Shown here in pieces: positions 63,238 through 64,000 of a stretch of 64,000 nucleotides of DNA. The stretch is taken from contig NZ_LJIX01000006.1 of assembly GCF_001420595.1 (NCBI RefSeq), positions 3,147,058-3,211,057 on the forward strand, given 5' to 3'. The notes under the pieces were generated by a model, which was given only the letters and a program-made list of their open reading frames with translations, ran no database searches and was not told where the DNA came from. Both the position numbers and the translations under genes were made by a program. The first letter of the stretch is position 1; every line of letters begins with the position of its first letter. Source of the stretch: Cytobacillus solani. Lineage in GTDB: Bacteria > Bacillota > Bacilli > Bacillales > Cytobacillaceae.

Positions 63238-63998
63238 TCCCCCTTCTGAAATATGTACAGCCCATTTAATAACTCTTCATCCGTCATTTCATATGAGATG
63301 GGGCTACCAATATCCTTTAACAATACAAAATTCACCTTTTGATTGATCGACTTTTTGTCTTGTTTCATACGCTCAAGAAGTTTATTAAGTCTTAATTCTT
63401 TCGGAAGTTCTGTAGCATATCCCAACTGCTCGAGCCATCTCTTCAAATGTTCATGATTAAAAGATAGACCCATTTTTTTCCGGCTTAGCTCCAATGCAAA
63501 TAACATTCCAATTACAACTGCCTCTCCATGGGTCCACTTGCCGTAACCTGCCTCCGCTTCGATCGCATGGCCAAGTGTATGACCAAAATTGAGAAATGCA
63601 CGAATGCCTGTCTCTCTTTCATCAACAGAAACAAAATCCCGTTTAATTTCAATTCCTCTAGCAAGCATATAACCTAAATCAGGCACTGGTAGCTTTTCCA
63701 ATGAAAGAATGTGATCATGCAGCCAGAAAAAAAAGGATGAATCATGAATCAGTCCGTGCTTAATCACTTCGGCAAAGCCAGATCTTTTTTCATGCAATGG
63801 AAGCGACTGAAGAAAATTCAAGTCATAAAAAACAGCTTCCGGCTGGTAGAAGGCTCCAATCATATTTTTCCCCGAAGGATGATTAATAGCTACTTTCCCA
63901 CCTACTGCACTGTCATGGGCAAGAATGGTTGTCGGCGCTTGTATAAATGGGATTCCCCTCATAAAAGTAGAAGCAACAAATCCTCCAAGATCACCAAC
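63234..63998 (-). CDS. aroB: 3-dehydroquinate synthase, C-terminal part (gene continues past the window)
   Basis: The frame is open to the last complete codon at 63998, reading VGDLGGFVASTFMRGIPF; the ATG at 63962 is internal. GKVAINHPSGKNMIGAFYQP, FAEVIKHGLIHD and NFGHTLGHAIEAEAGYGKWTHGEAV carry the NAD-dependent and zinc-binding residues (glutamate and two histidines). It makes 3-dehydroquinate, the second step of the shikimate path. About the last 255 residues are seen; the N-terminal NAD domain lies beyond the edge. Confidence 0.96.
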   Translation of the reverse strand, partial: VGDLGGFVASTFMRGIPFIQAPTTILAHDSAVGGKVAINHPSGKNMIGAFYQPEAVFYDLNFLQSLPLHEKRSGFAEVIKHGLIHDSSFFFWLHDHILSLEKLPVPDLGYMLARGIEIKRDFVSVDERETGIRAFLNFGHTLGHAIEAEAGYGKWTHGEAVVIGMLFALELSRKKMGLSFNHEHLKRWLEQLGYATELPKELRLNKLLERMKQDKKSINQKVNFVLLKDIGSPISYEMTDEELLNGLYIFQKGE

Positions 63999-64000
63999 TG

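Overview
The window is chromosomal DNA from a low-GC, endospore-forming Bacillaceae bacterium. Evidence for this is the Bacillus-type gene order, spore genes (cotD, sspM, ypjB), bacillithiol synthesis genes (bshA, bshB1), a type B RNase P RNA and AAGGAGGTG-like ribosome binding sites. From about 7.8 kb to the right end the order follows the Bacillus subtilis ypwA/ypvA to aroB segment almost gene for gene. Gene symbols below come from protein resemblance plus this order, recalled from knowledge and not from a search.

Layout. (1) 0-7.8 kb is accessory and respiratory: the end of a b(o/a)3-type oxidase subunit I, an EamA exporter, an M32 carboxypeptidase, then a block with three DUF2249 proteins, a Crp/Fnr regulator, a polytopic NnrS/oxidase-like membrane protein and a DUF59 Fe-S factor. 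Two TGTGA-N6-TCACA-like sites sit at class II activator positions in this block. (2) 7.8-16 kb holds a DinG-like helicase, a broken NERD-domain gene, an MFS exporter, the rRNA methyltransferase ypsC, a PAS-GGDEF-EAL protein and rnpB. (3) 16-30 kb holds gpsB, ypsA, cotD, the yprAB (mrfAB) repair pair, a second Crp/Fnr paralogue, an Hsp20, a two-gene ABC-permease unit whose second member is fused to an M1 metallopeptidase, and the ypp/sspM spore-associated group. (4) 29-38 kb holds recU, ponA, ypoC, nth, dnaD, asnS, aspB, ypmB and ypmA. (5) 38-50 kb holds dinG, panBCD behind a structured leader that looks like a tandem pan motif plus terminator, birA, cca, bshA, bshB1, mgsA, dapB and ypjD. (6) 49-58 kb holds a YitT-family protein, a zinc peptidase, ypjB, ypjA, the qcrABC menaquinol:cytochrome c reductase and ypiFBA. 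(7) 58-64 kb holds a degenerate amidohydrolase-like gene and the aromatic amino acid genes aroE (aroA), tyrA, hisC, aroH and aroB. The trp genes that lie between aroH and hisC in B. subtilis are absent.

Most genes from 7.8 kb rightwards lie on the minus strand in tightly packed operons with ATGA or TAATG overlaps, closed by clear hairpin terminators. Several intergenic spaces (36.2-36.6, 50.6 and 53.0-53.4 kb) hold copies of one hairpin-forming repeat family. The most unusual items are the permease/M1-peptidase fusion without a neighbouring ATPase, the predicted Fnr-type DUF2249 regulon, the NERD pseudogene with its adjoining tandem repeats, the phased ATTCGCC heptamers, and the amidohydrolase-like protein without metal ligands.
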